A DNA stretch of 64,000 nucleotides, taken from assembly GCA_022447925.1 (NCBI GenBank), contig JAKUTS010000006.1:39392-103391 (forward strand), in the 5' to 3' direction. This document shows, piece by piece, positions 52,910 through 62,001 of the stretch. The notes beneath the pieces were generated by a model that worked only from the letters and a program-made list of their open reading frames with translations, was not told the DNA's origin and did not search any database. The DNA comes from SAR202 cluster bacterium (lineage in GTDB: Bacteria; Chloroflexota; Dehalococcoidia; Lucifugimonadales; UBA2962). Every line of letters starts with the position of its first letter. Within the stretch, counting starts at the first letter, position 1. Both the position numbers and the translations under genes were made by a program.

Positions 52910-54393
52910 ACAACTTAACCTTACTACTGCCAGAAGTTCTTGTTGTAATACTTGGGTTTGGTATCCTAACTATCGATTTCTTTATTCCTAAAGACAGAAG
53001 ATGGTTGCTGCCATATCTTGCGATTTTAGCCTTAACGGGTATATTCATTTTCAATCTAGTATTTTTGTGGGGTAAATCCGATGAGCTTTACGGCGGCATT
53101 CTTAGAATTGATGGATATTCTCTATTTTTCAAGTCGGCTTTCCTGATTTTGGGTGCCGCGCTTATCGCATCATCTGTTGACTATGTAAACAAAAATTTAT
53201 CCAATCCCGGTGAGTATTATTCAATATTAATATTCACTGTTTTGGCAATGATGTTGTTATCATCATCCGGAGAGCTCTTAACAGCGTATATTGCCGTAGA
53301 AACTTTAAGTTTTGGGCTGTACGTTTTGGTTGCGTTTGATCGATATAACATTAAATCTAATGAGGCTGGGACAAAATACATAATTCTTGGAGCTTTATCA
53401 TCCGCAATATTGCTGTTTGGTATTAGCCAGATCTATGGTTTATTAGGAACAACTCAGTTTAATGAAATGGCAGAGGTTTTAAGAAGTAACAATTCAATTA
53501 ATCCCGGATTATTAATTGGGTTTTTATTTCTGATTGCCGGGCTGGGCTTTAAGGTAGCTTCAGTTCCATTTCATATGTGGGCGCCAGATGTGTATGAAGG
53601 TGCTCCAACCCCAATCACAGCACATCTTGCTGTAGGTTCTAAGGCGGCTGTATTTGCTTTAATCATCCGTTTCTTTGTAACTGGCATGATGCCTTTAATG
53701 ATAGACCTTCAAATCATCCTTGTTATCATCGCTGCTCTTACAATGACTATAGGGAATCTTATGGCATTGGTGCAGACAAATATTAAGCGTCTGTTAGCGT
53801 ATTCATCAATAGGGCATGCAGGTTATTTGCTTCTAGGTTTATCAGCACTAATAAGTGTCAATCAGGAAGGAGGTATAGCTCTTGCATTTATTTCAAACAC
53901 CAATTTAGTGGTAAATGGAATTATTCTACACACCATAGCTTATGGAATATCAAATTTGGCCGCATTTTTATCCATTTCTATAATTTATAAAAAGACAGGG
54001 TATGAAAATGTTGAGGACTTAGCAGGAGTCAGCAAAGCTTCCCCATTTTTATCTATGGTTTTTGCTGCTTCCGTTTTTTCATTAGCAGGATTACCGATAT
54101 TCGCGGGATTTATTAGCAAATTCTATCTTTTTACAGCGGCTTCGGTACAAGGGCTTATTTGGCTAGTAGCAATTGCTATTTTCACCAGCCTCATGTCTCT
54201 CTATTACTATCTAAAAGTATTAAAATATATGTATATAGAAAAACCTGAGACAAATAAGAAAATAAACCTATCGCCAACAGCGATTACAGTACTATCTATT
54301 TTATTCATCGGAATGATATTTATTGGTGTATATCCGTCACCTTTAATGGATGCGATTCAGCACGCTACAGATGCACTGACTATGTTGAATTAG
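52906..54393 (+). CDS. nuoN: NADH-quinone oxidoreductase subunit N
   Basis: Third antiporter-like subunit, 495 residues. It shows TAYIAVETLSFGLYVLVAFD (helix 5 Glu), GFKVASVPFHMWAPDVYEGAPTPITAHLAVGSKAA, IKRLLAYSSIGHAGYLLLG and GLPIFAGFISKFYLF. Last gene of the nuo operon; no NuoE, F or G is encoded before or after. No clear terminator is seen before the next co-directional gene 60 bases on. Confidence 0.96.
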   Translation: MNNLTLLLPEVLVVILGFGILTIDFFIPKDRRWLLPYLAILALTGIFIFNLVFLWGKSDELYGGILRIDGYSLFFKSAFLILGAALIASSVDYVNKNLSNPGEYYSILIFTVLAMMLLSSSGELLTAYIAVETLSFGLYVLVAFDRYNIKSNEAGTKYIILGALSSAILLFGISQIYGLLGTTQFNEMAEVLRSNNSINPGLLIGFLFLIAGLGFKVASVPFHMWAPDVYEGAPTPITAHLAVGSKAAVFALIIRFFVTGMMPLMIDLQIILVIIAALTMTIGNLMALVQTNIKRLLAYSSIGHAGYLLLGLSALISVNQEGGIALAFISNTNLVVNGIILHTIAYGISNLAAFLSISIIYKKTGYENVEDLAGVSKASPFLSMVFAASVFSLAGLPIFAGFISKFYLFTAASVQGLIWLVAIAIFTSLMSLYYYLKVLKYMYIEKPETNKKINLSPTAITVLSILFIGMIFIGVYPSPLMDAIQHATDALTMLN

Positions 54394-54453
54394 TCTGGTC
54401 TTAAAGCTATAAAGTTTACTTTCTATAAAAATTAACGAAGGAATGAGTATACG

Positions 54454-55218
54454 ATGACGTTAGATTTTGGGTCGAATGAAGAGGGATATGGCAAAGCTAT
54501 GGTGGTTTTCGCACATCCCGATGATGCCGAGTGGGGATGTTCTGGTACGGCATCGAAGTTAGTCTCTGAAAAATGGGATGTTACCTATGTGGTTTGTACA
54601 GATGGATCCAAAGGAACTTCAAAACGTGAAATTAGTTCAGCGCAATTGTCTAAAATTAGACAGCAAGAGCAGATTAATGCTGGAAAAATTATTGGACTTA
54701 AAGATGTCGTATTTCTAGGTTATCCAGACGGTTACTTAGAACCGTCCCTTAGTTTAAGAAAGGACATTGCCAGAGAAATCCGTAAACATAAGCCAGGTAT
54801 ATTAATTTGCCCATATCCAATGAGATCTTTAGATGGACCATATCAGGGTAGTGGGCACCCAGACCATATTGCTGCAGGTGAAGCGACACTATCCGCTGTA
54901 TTCCCATCGGCTAGAGACCATCTTACATTTCCAGAGCTTTTACAAGAAGGGTTTGAGCCCTGGGCAGTCAAAGAAGTGTGGATAGTTGGTCATCCCGCTC
55001 CCGATTTATTTATCGATATATCTTCTGAATTCGAGAAATCTGTATTGGCTCTTCTTGCACACAAATCACAGATGTCCATGAATGATGATGAAGTGAGACA
55101 ACGTTTGATTGAATGGAAAGGTAACAAAAGCCACAATAACTCTAACTTTGGGTTCAAAGGAAGAGCACACGGAACAGGCATGAAATATGCCGAATCATTT
55201 AAACGCCTAAGATATTAG
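54454..55218 (+). CDS. PIG-L/LmbE family deacetylase
   Basis: Zinc-dependent N-deacetylase fold, 254 residues. VVFAHPDDAEWGCSGTA carries the His-Pro-Asp-Asp metal/catalytic motif, and SGHPDHIAAGEA provides the second zinc-ligand His. VVCTDGSKGTSKRE and FLGYPDGYLEP are typical of the family. Related enzymes act on N-acetyl-sugar conjugates (for example bacillithiol or mycothiol precursors); the substrate here is unknown. AAGGAATGAG upstream serves as ribosome binding site. Confidence 0.88.
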   Translation: MTLDFGSNEEGYGKAMVVFAHPDDAEWGCSGTASKLVSEKWDVTYVVCTDGSKGTSKREISSAQLSKIRQQEQINAGKIIGLKDVVFLGYPDGYLEPSLSLRKDIAREIRKHKPGILICPYPMRSLDGPYQGSGHPDHIAAGEATLSAVFPSARDHLTFPELLQEGFEPWAVKEVWIVGHPAPDLFIDISSEFEKSVLALLAHKSQMSMNDDEVRQRLIEWKGNKSHNNSNFGFKGRAHGTGMKYAESFKRLRY

Positions 55219-55237
55219 TTCTTGTCCAGCCTCAAAA

Positions 55238-56131
55238 CTATGAAATGCTCTGATCATTAATTTTTTCAACAAAGTTTGCTATAGCTGAATGATCTAGTTC
55301 ACCTTTTCCTTCATTAACCAGTGAAACTATTATTTGTTGTACTAATGATGTAATCGGCAAGGAAACACCTAGATTTGATCCAGTTAACATAGAATTACGA
55401 ATATCCTTGTTATGTAACTTGATTCTAAATCCTGGATTAAATTTTCCAGATATCATCATAGGACCTTTAGCATTTAGCACATTACTGCCAGCCAAACCAC
55501 CTTTTATAGCATTGAAAACTTTTTCAGGATCCAAGCCAGCTTTTTTTGCCAAAACAAAGGCTTCTCCAACAGCAGCGATGTTAGTTGCAACAATGATTTG
55601 ATTAGCAAGTTTGGTCGTATTTCCCGCACCGTAATTACCACATAGGACATAACTGGATCCCAGTGCTTCAAAAACATCTTGGCTGAAATCAAATACTGCC
55701 TGTTTGCCACCAACCATAATAGCTAAAGTTCCTTCAATGGCTCCAGGTTCACCACCACTAACAGGAGCGTCCAAAAACTCTACTTCAATTGATTCGCAAG
55801 ATGAAGCGATTTTCTGCGATATTGCTGGAGCAATCGAACTCATATCAATAATAATTGCACCCTTTTTTGAGCCCGACAAAACTCCCTTATCACCTAATAT
55901 CACATTTTCAGAGTCTGGGCCGTCAGGCAACATTGTAATGACAGCATCCATATTCTCAGCACATTCCGCAGGGGTGTTTGTCTCTTTAGCACCCAAAGCA
56001 ACTAACTCCTTAACTGGTCCGTTAGAACGACTGTGAACTTGAAGGTCAAATCCAGCTTTAATCAGGTTCTTGGCCATGGGCTTTCCCATAATGCCCAAAC
56101 CAATAAATCCAATACGTTTTAAATCTGACAA
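55238..56131 (-). CDS. Beta-hydroxyacid dehydrogenase (3-hydroxyisobutyrate/tartronate-semialdehyde reductase family)
   Basis: 297 residues from TTG at 56131, chosen because AAGGAG (56138-56143) lies six bases upstream; the longer ATG frame from 56176 adds 15 residues without homology. N-terminal dinucleotide motif GFIGLGIMGKPMAKNLIKAG, then APVSGGEPGAIEGTLAIMVGG and the catalytic Lys in GNTTKLANQI. It could reduce tartronate semialdehyde in glyoxylate use or oxidise 3-hydroxyisobutyrate. The nearby D-2-hydroxyacid dehydrogenase hints at C2/C3 acid metabolism, not proven. Confidence 0.87.
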   Translation of the reverse strand: MSDLKRIGFIGLGIMGKPMAKNLIKAGFDLQVHSRSNGPVKELVALGAKETNTPAECAENMDAVITMLPDGPDSENVILGDKGVLSGSKKGAIIIDMSSIAPAISQKIASSCESIEVEFLDAPVSGGEPGAIEGTLAIMVGGKQAVFDFSQDVFEALGSSYVLCGNYGAGNTTKLANQIIVATNIAAVGEAFVLAKKAGLDPEKVFNAIKGGLAGSNVLNAKGPMMISGKFNPGFRIKLHNKDIRNSMLTGSNLGVSLPITSLVQQIIVSLVNEGKGELDHSAIANFVEKINDQSIS

Positions 56132-56245
56132 AGGTTTCTCCTTGTTTGGATAATATATTTGTTGATTGTTATTCAAAAACCCAAAGAGTTTTGAAACAAT
56201 CTGCTTTCTAAACTACTTAAATCTTTATTACTTGGATTATAACGG

Positions 56246-56274
56246 TTGACGTATCTGGTGTCTCAACCTACGAT
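56246..56274 (+). promoter_or_regulatory. Promoter giving an almost leaderless transcript
   Basis: The -35 box TTGACG (56246-56251) and -10 box TACGAT (56269-56274) have a 17-base spacer. Transcription would begin near 56281, about four bases before the ATG at 56285, with no room for a ribosome binding site. Confidence 0.45.
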
Positions 56275-56284
56275 CTAAATTACT

Positions 56285-57247
56285 ATGACTAAAGTAGCAC
56301 TGGTACACTCAGTAAGCCCTGAAATATATGATGAAATTGCGCTGTATTCCCCAGAAGGCCTTACGACAATCAACATAGACCTTAAGAAAAGCCTCAATAC
56401 TAACAATGCTCTGGTAAAAGATGCAGAATTTATTATGCTTTGTGGGAATGTGATACCTGATGAAATAATTAAAGCTACAGATAAGGTCCGCCTCATTCAA
56501 TTGCTGTCAGCAGGTTGGGATTTCTTAAATATACCTTTAGTTCAGGAGCTTAATATACCTGTAGCTAATAACGGAGGGGCAAATTCATGGGCAGTCGCAG
56601 ATCATACCTTGATGTTAATACTTTCAAGTTACCATCGTCTCATTGAAGTTGATAAAGCAACTAGAGCTGGTAAATGGGGATACCCTTTAGATGGAACTAA
56701 TGTATTTGAACTGGCTAATAAAAAGGTGGGCTTGTTGGGCTTGGGAAATATTGGCCGACAGGTAGCAAAGCGTCTTTTGCCCTTTGACGCACACATACAA
56801 TACTGCGATTTAATGCGTTTAAGTTCTAAGGATGAACATGCTTTGTCCATAAATTATGTTGGCTTAGAAACTTTATTTTCTACTTCGGATATTATTAGTA
56901 TTCATATTCCACTAGTTGACTCAACTTACCAATTGGTGGATAAAAAGTTAATTGATTTAATGAAACCGTCTTCAATAATAGTAAACACTAGCAGAGGGTC
57001 GATTATCAACGAAAGTTATCTAATTGACACTCTGAGAAACCGCAGGATTTCGGGTGCCGCACTCGATGTTTTTGAACAAGAACCAATAGAAAAAGATAAC
57101 CCCCTTCTATTAATGGAAAATGTGATTATAACTCCACATAGCGCTGGAAATAACTGGGATGCTTGGTCTAGAAGAGCTAAATTTGGTTATTCAAATATAC
57201 AAAATGTGATTAATGGAGGCGAACCTTTATCATTAGTGCATCTTTAA
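56285..57247 (+). CDS. D-isomer-specific 2-hydroxyacid dehydrogenase
   Basis: 320-residue NAD(P)-dependent 2-ketoacid reductase. Rossmann motif VGLLGLGNIGRQVAKRL, catalytic Arg in NTSRGSIINES, Glu in AALDVFEQEP and His in TPHSAGNNWDAW. Only moderately similar to the copy at 15.6-16.6 kb, so probably a different substrate; the Trp-rich C-terminal helix is seen in glyoxylate/hydroxypyruvate or phosphite-like branches. Substrate not assignable. Confidence 0.87.
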   Translation: MTKVALVHSVSPEIYDEIALYSPEGLTTINIDLKKSLNTNNALVKDAEFIMLCGNVIPDEIIKATDKVRLIQLLSAGWDFLNIPLVQELNIPVANNGGANSWAVADHTLMLILSSYHRLIEVDKATRAGKWGYPLDGTNVFELANKKVGLLGLGNIGRQVAKRLLPFDAHIQYCDLMRLSSKDEHALSINYVGLETLFSTSDIISIHIPLVDSTYQLVDKKLIDLMKPSSIIVNTSRGSIINESYLIDTLRNRRISGAALDVFEQEPIEKDNPLLLMENVIITPHSAGNNWDAWSRRAKFGYSNIQNVINGGEPLSLVHL

Positions 57248-57290
57248 TTTATAACAAATAAAAAATGAAAGATAATCAAAGAAAATATAA

Positions 57291-58397
57291 ATGAGCATTA
57301 AAAATAATATTCGTAAGAGGATCGAGTCAGAAGAACTTAAATTATCCCCATACGCGCAAAAAGCAGCCCATTCTTCTGGAAGACAGCGAGCTGAACTACC
57401 ATGTGACCTGCGCACAGACTTCCAAAGAGACAGAGACCGCATTATTCATTCGAAAGCTTTTAGGCGGCTTAAACACAAGACTCAGGTGTTTATATCTCCT
57501 CAAGGAGACCACTATGTCACTCGCCTTACCCACACTTTGGAAGTAAGCCAAATTGCTAGGACAATTTCAAGATCATTGAATCTAAATGAGGATTTAACGG
57601 AAGCAATAGCATTAGGCCACGATCTTGGGCATACTCCATTTGGGCACATAGGTGAAGATGAGATGGATATTCTCGTGAGGGGAGATGGCGAACCCGCTAG
57701 TGGATTCAGGCATGCATGGCAAAGCCTAAGAGTGGTTGAATTAATTGAAAGGGAAGGTATGGGGCTAAATTTAACACAAGAAGTTCGCCAGGGCATTAAA
57801 AATCACTCTAAACCGAAAGGGGATTTCATGTCACCTGAAATGGTGGATGGACTATCTTTAGAAGCACAAATCGTGCGGATATCGGATGCGGTGGCTTACC
57901 TTAATCATGATCTCTTGGATGCCTTTCGAGCAGGTGTTTTACGCACGGATGATATACCTAAATCTATTTTCGAAAAATTAGGAGCTTCTCACGGCGAGAG
58001 AATTGATACGATAGTTAATGACATTGTTAAACAGTCTTGGCAAGTTTCTGGAGTGAATGAATCTAACAGTAAAAAAACTGACTTCAGTGGCCTTATAAAA
58101 ATGGGCGATACGATCAGGGATATAGTTAATGAATTTAGAAACTTTATGTTCAGCAAAGTCTATTTGCCAGAAGATAAAGGAGAACAGGGTCATGCGGCAA
58201 GGGCAATTATTAGGTTGCTTTTTAATTATTACGAGGGTAACCCAGACAGTATTCCAGAACAATACACGAAAATAAATACTGGCCAAAAGCAAGCGATTGT
58301 AGATTATATAAGCGGAATGACAGACCAGTATGCTATAAATACTGCTGAGGCAATGGAGAGGGGAATAGGATCGGCATTATATAAAGGTGTTTCTTAA
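57291..58397 (+). CDS. dgt: Deoxyguanosinetriphosphate triphosphohydrolase-like protein
   Basis: HD-domain dNTP triphosphohydrolase, 368 residues. The N-terminal RTDFQRDRDRIIHSKAFRRL and the HD motif are present: His in RLTHTLEVSQIAR, then GHDLGHTPFGHIGEDEMD, and Asp in VRISDAVAYLNHDL. Of the short, type-2 Dgt group. It sits directly upstream of dnaG and rpoD, an arrangement common in several Gram-positive and Chloroflexota genomes. It limits dNTP pools; the preferred nucleotide is not readable. Confidence 0.93.
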   Translation: MSIKNNIRKRIESEELKLSPYAQKAAHSSGRQRAELPCDLRTDFQRDRDRIIHSKAFRRLKHKTQVFISPQGDHYVTRLTHTLEVSQIARTISRSLNLNEDLTEAIALGHDLGHTPFGHIGEDEMDILVRGDGEPASGFRHAWQSLRVVELIEREGMGLNLTQEVRQGIKNHSKPKGDFMSPEMVDGLSLEAQIVRISDAVAYLNHDLLDAFRAGVLRTDDIPKSIFEKLGASHGERIDTIVNDIVKQSWQVSGVNESNSKKTDFSGLIKMGDTIRDIVNEFRNFMFSKVYLPEDKGEQGHAARAIIRLLFNYYEGNPDSIPEQYTKINTGQKQAIVDYISGMTDQYAINTAEAMERGIGSALYKGVS

Positions 58398-58448
58398 AAC
58401 ATTCTTTACTTGGTATTTTTATTTAACTAATAGGGTTTTTTCTAAGAA

Positions 58449-60254
58449 ATGACAGTAGTTGATGACATAAAAGCTCGACTTGACATTACAGATATTGTGT
58501 CAGGATATATTGAACTTAAACAAGCTGGTAGTAATTTCAAGGCTCCCTGCCCGTTTCATGATGAAAAGACTCCTTCATTTATTGTTAGTCCCGGCCGCCA
58601 AACATGGCATTGCTTTGGAGCATGTTCCACTGGAGGTGACTTGATTTCCTTCGTGATGAAACGCGAATCCATGGAATTTGGTGAAGCATTAAGGATGCTT
58701 GCTGATAAAGCAGGGGTTTCAATGGGTACGCCAAATATTAAAACAAAATCTACTTCTATATTTGAGATAAATGAATCCGCTGCTAAATTTTTCTCGTCTG
58801 TTCTTCACTCAGAAGACGGGCAGAGCGCTCGAGATTATCTAAAATCTCGTGGAATCGACCAGTCAACTGCGCAAATATTTACCCTAGGTATGAGCCCAAC
58901 ACAACAAACCAGTTCAAATCTTCTTCAACATCTCAAATCAGAAGGTTTTTCAGAAGAGCAAATTCTAGAATCAAGATTGATCAATAAATATCAAGATGGC
59001 AATACCGCGGATTTCTTTAGGAATCGAATTATGTTTCCCATTAAAAATCGCAGGGGCAAAGTTGTCGGATTTGGAGCAAGATCAATTGATAACTCCGAGC
59101 CTAAATATATCAACACACCAAAAACAGATGTTTTTGACAAAAGCGGGATTCTATATGGATTAGACATTTCTCATAAATCTATAATCGCCGAACGACAAGC
59201 AGTCGTTGTTGAGGGATATATGGACGTCATCGCTGCCCATCAACATACCAATGAAAACGTAATTGCCTCAATGGGAACAGCAGTTACGGATGTGCAAATT
59301 TCACAACTAAAATCACTATGTGACACTCTTATTCTTGCACTTGATTCTGATACTGCTGGTCAGGAAGCAACATTAAGAAAGCTAGAGGAGGTTTTAATAG
59401 ATTCAGCTAACAAAAACATGATGGGCTTTAATCGCCGTATTGGGCCAATTATTAAAAGAGATTCTATAGAAATCAAGATATGCCGTTTACCAGTAGGTAA
59501 TGATCCGGACGACCTGATAAGAAATGATCTGGAAACATGGCAAAAACTCATTAGCGAATCAGTGACAGCTCAAGAATTCATGATTGAATCATTACCAATT
59601 CGCTTTGATCTACATTCAGGAACTGGCAAAACGGCTGCTCTGGAGTGGATATCCGGGCTAATTTACTCTTCGAATCCGTTTGATCAACAAAATTACAAGG
59701 AAAAGATTGCTAGCAAATTGGATATTGATTCCAGCAAGCTAGATCCGATACTGCGTGAATTAGGCCGAAAATCTAAACGGTTAAGAAATACAAATCGCAC
59801 AAAATTCGATAAAAACAAAACTGCAGCTGCTCCGGATATGCTGAATTCAGAGGTTTCGTTAGACGAATATACACTTGCGATTTTGCTTCATTCACCAGAA
59901 TTGAAGGAGATTCCAGAGAGCTTCTCCCCTGAATGTTTTATACGAAGTGAGGACAGAGAGATATTTACCCAATGGTTGGAGACGGGTAAAATAGACGTGT
60001 TAAAATCAACTATAGATGATTCTATTAGGCCTAGGCTTGAACAAATTTTAGATATCGAACTCAAGCCAATAGATTTAAGTCAGTCAGTAAATAGTTTAGA
60101 ACAATGTTTTTCAAGGATAGAAGAAAGACATCTAAGAAAGCTTCAGGAAGGACTATTGTCTACCGAATCTTCTTTACCCTCATCAAAAGACTTAGAAGAG
60201 GCAATAGTTAAAATGAACAAACGACTCAAAGAAATTCACTCTCAACGAGGATAG
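58449..60254 (+). CDS. dnaG: DNA primase
   Basis: Replicative primase of 601 residues. The CHC2 zinc ribbon uses Cys34, His37, Cys55 and Cys59; the last pair is CFGAC (CxxxC) rather than the usual CxxC. The catalytic core follows (RNRIMFPIKNRRGKVVGFG). The Toprim domain has VVVEGYMDVIAAH near residue 250 and LALDSDTAGQ. The C-terminal DnaB-interaction region is poorly conserved, as is usual. The stop lies in a 16-base tandem repeat before rpoD. Confidence 0.95.
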   Translation: MTVVDDIKARLDITDIVSGYIELKQAGSNFKAPCPFHDEKTPSFIVSPGRQTWHCFGACSTGGDLISFVMKRESMEFGEALRMLADKAGVSMGTPNIKTKSTSIFEINESAAKFFSSVLHSEDGQSARDYLKSRGIDQSTAQIFTLGMSPTQQTSSNLLQHLKSEGFSEEQILESRLINKYQDGNTADFFRNRIMFPIKNRRGKVVGFGARSIDNSEPKYINTPKTDVFDKSGILYGLDISHKSIIAERQAVVVEGYMDVIAAHQHTNENVIASMGTAVTDVQISQLKSLCDTLILALDSDTAGQEATLRKLEEVLIDSANKNMMGFNRRIGPIIKRDSIEIKICRLPVGNDPDDLIRNDLETWQKLISESVTAQEFMIESLPIRFDLHSGTGKTAALEWISGLIYSSNPFDQQNYKEKIASKLDIDSSKLDPILRELGRKSKRLRNTNRTKFDKNKTAAAPDMLNSEVSLDEYTLAILLHSPELKEIPESFSPECFIRSEDREIFTQWLETGKIDVLKSTIDDSIRPRLEQILDIELKPIDLSQSVNSLEQCFSRIEERHLRKLQEGLLSTESSLPSSKDLEEAIVKMNKRLKEIHSQRG

Positions 60255-60278
60255 TTACAATAGAGGATAGTTACAATA
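60247..60278 (+). repeat. 16-bp perfect tandem duplication at the dnaG-rpoD junction
   Basis: GAGGATAGTTACAATA occurs twice back to back (60247-60262 and 60263-60278). The first copy contains the dnaG TAG stop; the second provides GAGGA as ribosome binding site for rpoD, whose ATG follows immediately at 60279. Without the duplication, the rpoD ribosome binding site would lie inside the dnaG coding end. Confidence 0.75.
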
Positions 60279-61898
60279 ATGGATCAAGACCGTCTAAATG
60301 AAAATATAGGGCAAGATGAAGACGCAAGTCTAATAAAGGACCTTGTAGATAAAGCTACTGGCCCTGGTGATTTTAACCGAATGGAGGATGAAGGCGGAGA
60401 TGGTGTTGATGTTATGGACTTGCCAGAAAGAGCAATCAACAATATACCCGCTACAGAAGATGAATTCGAGGATGAAGAAGACGGAAGTAATGGAGAAGAG
60501 GACTCTAACGAAGAGGGTCAGAGCAGAGAGGATGAATCTGCTGTCTTAGAAAAAATGGATAAAAAGGCAGAAGAGGTGGCCTTAAAAGAAGCTGAATGGT
60601 CTAACTACGAGGCTGCAGAGATGATTGATGACCCTGTCCGCATGTATCTCCGCGAAATTGGTCGGGTTAGCTTATTAAAGGCACATGATGAGCGAGTCTT
60701 GGCTCGTAAGATGGAATCATCAAGTTACATTGATCGACTTACTGAAGAGCTATCCAGCCCAGATGGCCGGCCTCCACAAGCATGGCAAATAGTATTGCAT
60801 CTATTAAATAACATTTGCTCATCCTCAAGCACAATAAAAGCTCTAAGTAAATTCATGAGCATAGATGAGGATTTAACTTTGGGAGAACTCCGTTTTAGAG
60901 GAAAGGTTAGGAACACTCTCGACGGGGGAACAGCCGAGGAATTTCTTAACTATTTGAGTGAAATCCTTAATAAAGAACCATTAGAAGCAAAAGAGGATGT
61001 ACTTTTGTTATCTCTCAATTGTAGATTGCTGCCAAAAGAAGTTTTGCAATTAATAGATATTCATGCTTCTTTAAAAGATGTCAAAAAACAAATCGAGAGT
61101 CCAAAATTAACCAAGGATCTTGAGTCATATGAGCTAGTATTCCGCAAGTATTTTGAAGACATTGATAACTCTGGAGTAGAGGCACAAAGACATTTGGCGG
61201 AAGCAAATTTAAGATTAGTTGTTTCTGTAGCGAAGAAATATATTGGAAGAGGTATGTCTCTATTAGATCTCATCCAAGAAGGAAACATCGGTCTTATCCG
61301 AGCAGTCGAAAAATTTGATTATCGAAAAGGATACAAGTTTTCCACTTATGCTACATGGTGGATACGACAAGCGATTACCCGAGCAATAGCCGATCAAGCC
61401 AGAACAATTAGAATACCGGTTCATATGGTTGAAACTATCAATAAGCTTCTCAGGGTAAGTAGGCGACTAGTTCAAGAGTATGGCAGAGAGCCAACAAGTG
61501 AGGAAATAGGATCTGGCATGGAAGTAGCTGCAGACAAAGTGCGAGAGATTTTAAAGATTTCTCAAGAGCCAGTATCACTTGAGACTCCCATTGGAGAAGA
61601 AGAAGATAGCCATCTCGGAGATTTCATAGAAGACAGAAATACTTTGGCTCCATCAGATGCCGCATCATATCAATTACTAAGAGAACAGGTAGATGACGTG
61701 TTATTTACACTTAGTGAACGGGAAGCTAGAGTACTGCAATTGCGTTTTGGGTTAGAAGACGGAAGAAGCCGGACTCTGGAGGAAGTGGGCAGAGATTTTG
61801 GAGTAACAAGGGAACGTATAAGACAGATTGAGGCTAAAGCTTTACGAAAATTGCGCCACCCGACCCGCTCAAAAAAATTACGGGACTTTTTAGAATAA
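60279..61898 (+). CDS. rpoD: Primary sigma factor RpoD/SigA
   Basis: Housekeeping sigma-70 of 539 residues. The N-terminal ~110 residues are strongly acidic (sigma 1.1-like but low in homology). Region 1.2 starts near [14 protein letters not shown] (about 117), followed by a non-conserved insert to about 300. Region 2 contains [33 protein letters not shown] and the -10-melting stretch [10 protein letters not shown]. Region 3 follows [11 protein letters not shown]. Region 4 contains LRFGLEDG and the -35 helix [18 protein letters not shown]. Last of dgt-dnaG-rpoD. Confidence 0.96.
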   Translation: MDQDRLNENIGQDEDASLIKDLVDKATGPGDFNRMEDEGGDGVDVMDLPERAINNIPATEDEFEDEEDGSNGEEDSNEEGQSREDESAVLEKMDKKAEEVALKEAEWSNYEAAEMIDDPVRMYLREIGRVSLLKAHDERVLARKMESSSYIDRLTEELSSPDGRPPQAWQIVLHLLNNICSSSSTIKALSKFMSIDEDLTLGELRFRGKVRNTLDGGTAEEFLNYLSEILNKEPLEAKEDVLLLSLNCRLLPKEVLQLIDIHASLKDVKKQIESPKLTKDLESYELVFRKYFEDIDNSGVEAQRHLAEANLRLVVSVAKKYIGRGMSLLDLIQEGNIGLIRAVEKFDYRKGYKFSTYATWWIRQAITRAIADQARTIRIPVHMVETINKLLRVSRRLVQEYGREPTSEEIGSGMEVAADKVREILKISQEPVSLETPIGEEEDSHLGDFIEDRNTLAPSDAASYQLLREQVDDVLFTLSEREARVLQLRFGLEDGRSRTLEEVGRDFGVTRERIRQIEAKALRKLRHPTRSKKLRDFLE

Positions 61899-62001
61899 AT
61901 TCTATTATCTTGTTCATTCAATCAATCATTTCAAATCTAGTCGAATCCACAATTTTATATGTTAAAACATTTGTGTATAACATCAACCATGATAGATAAA
62001 A

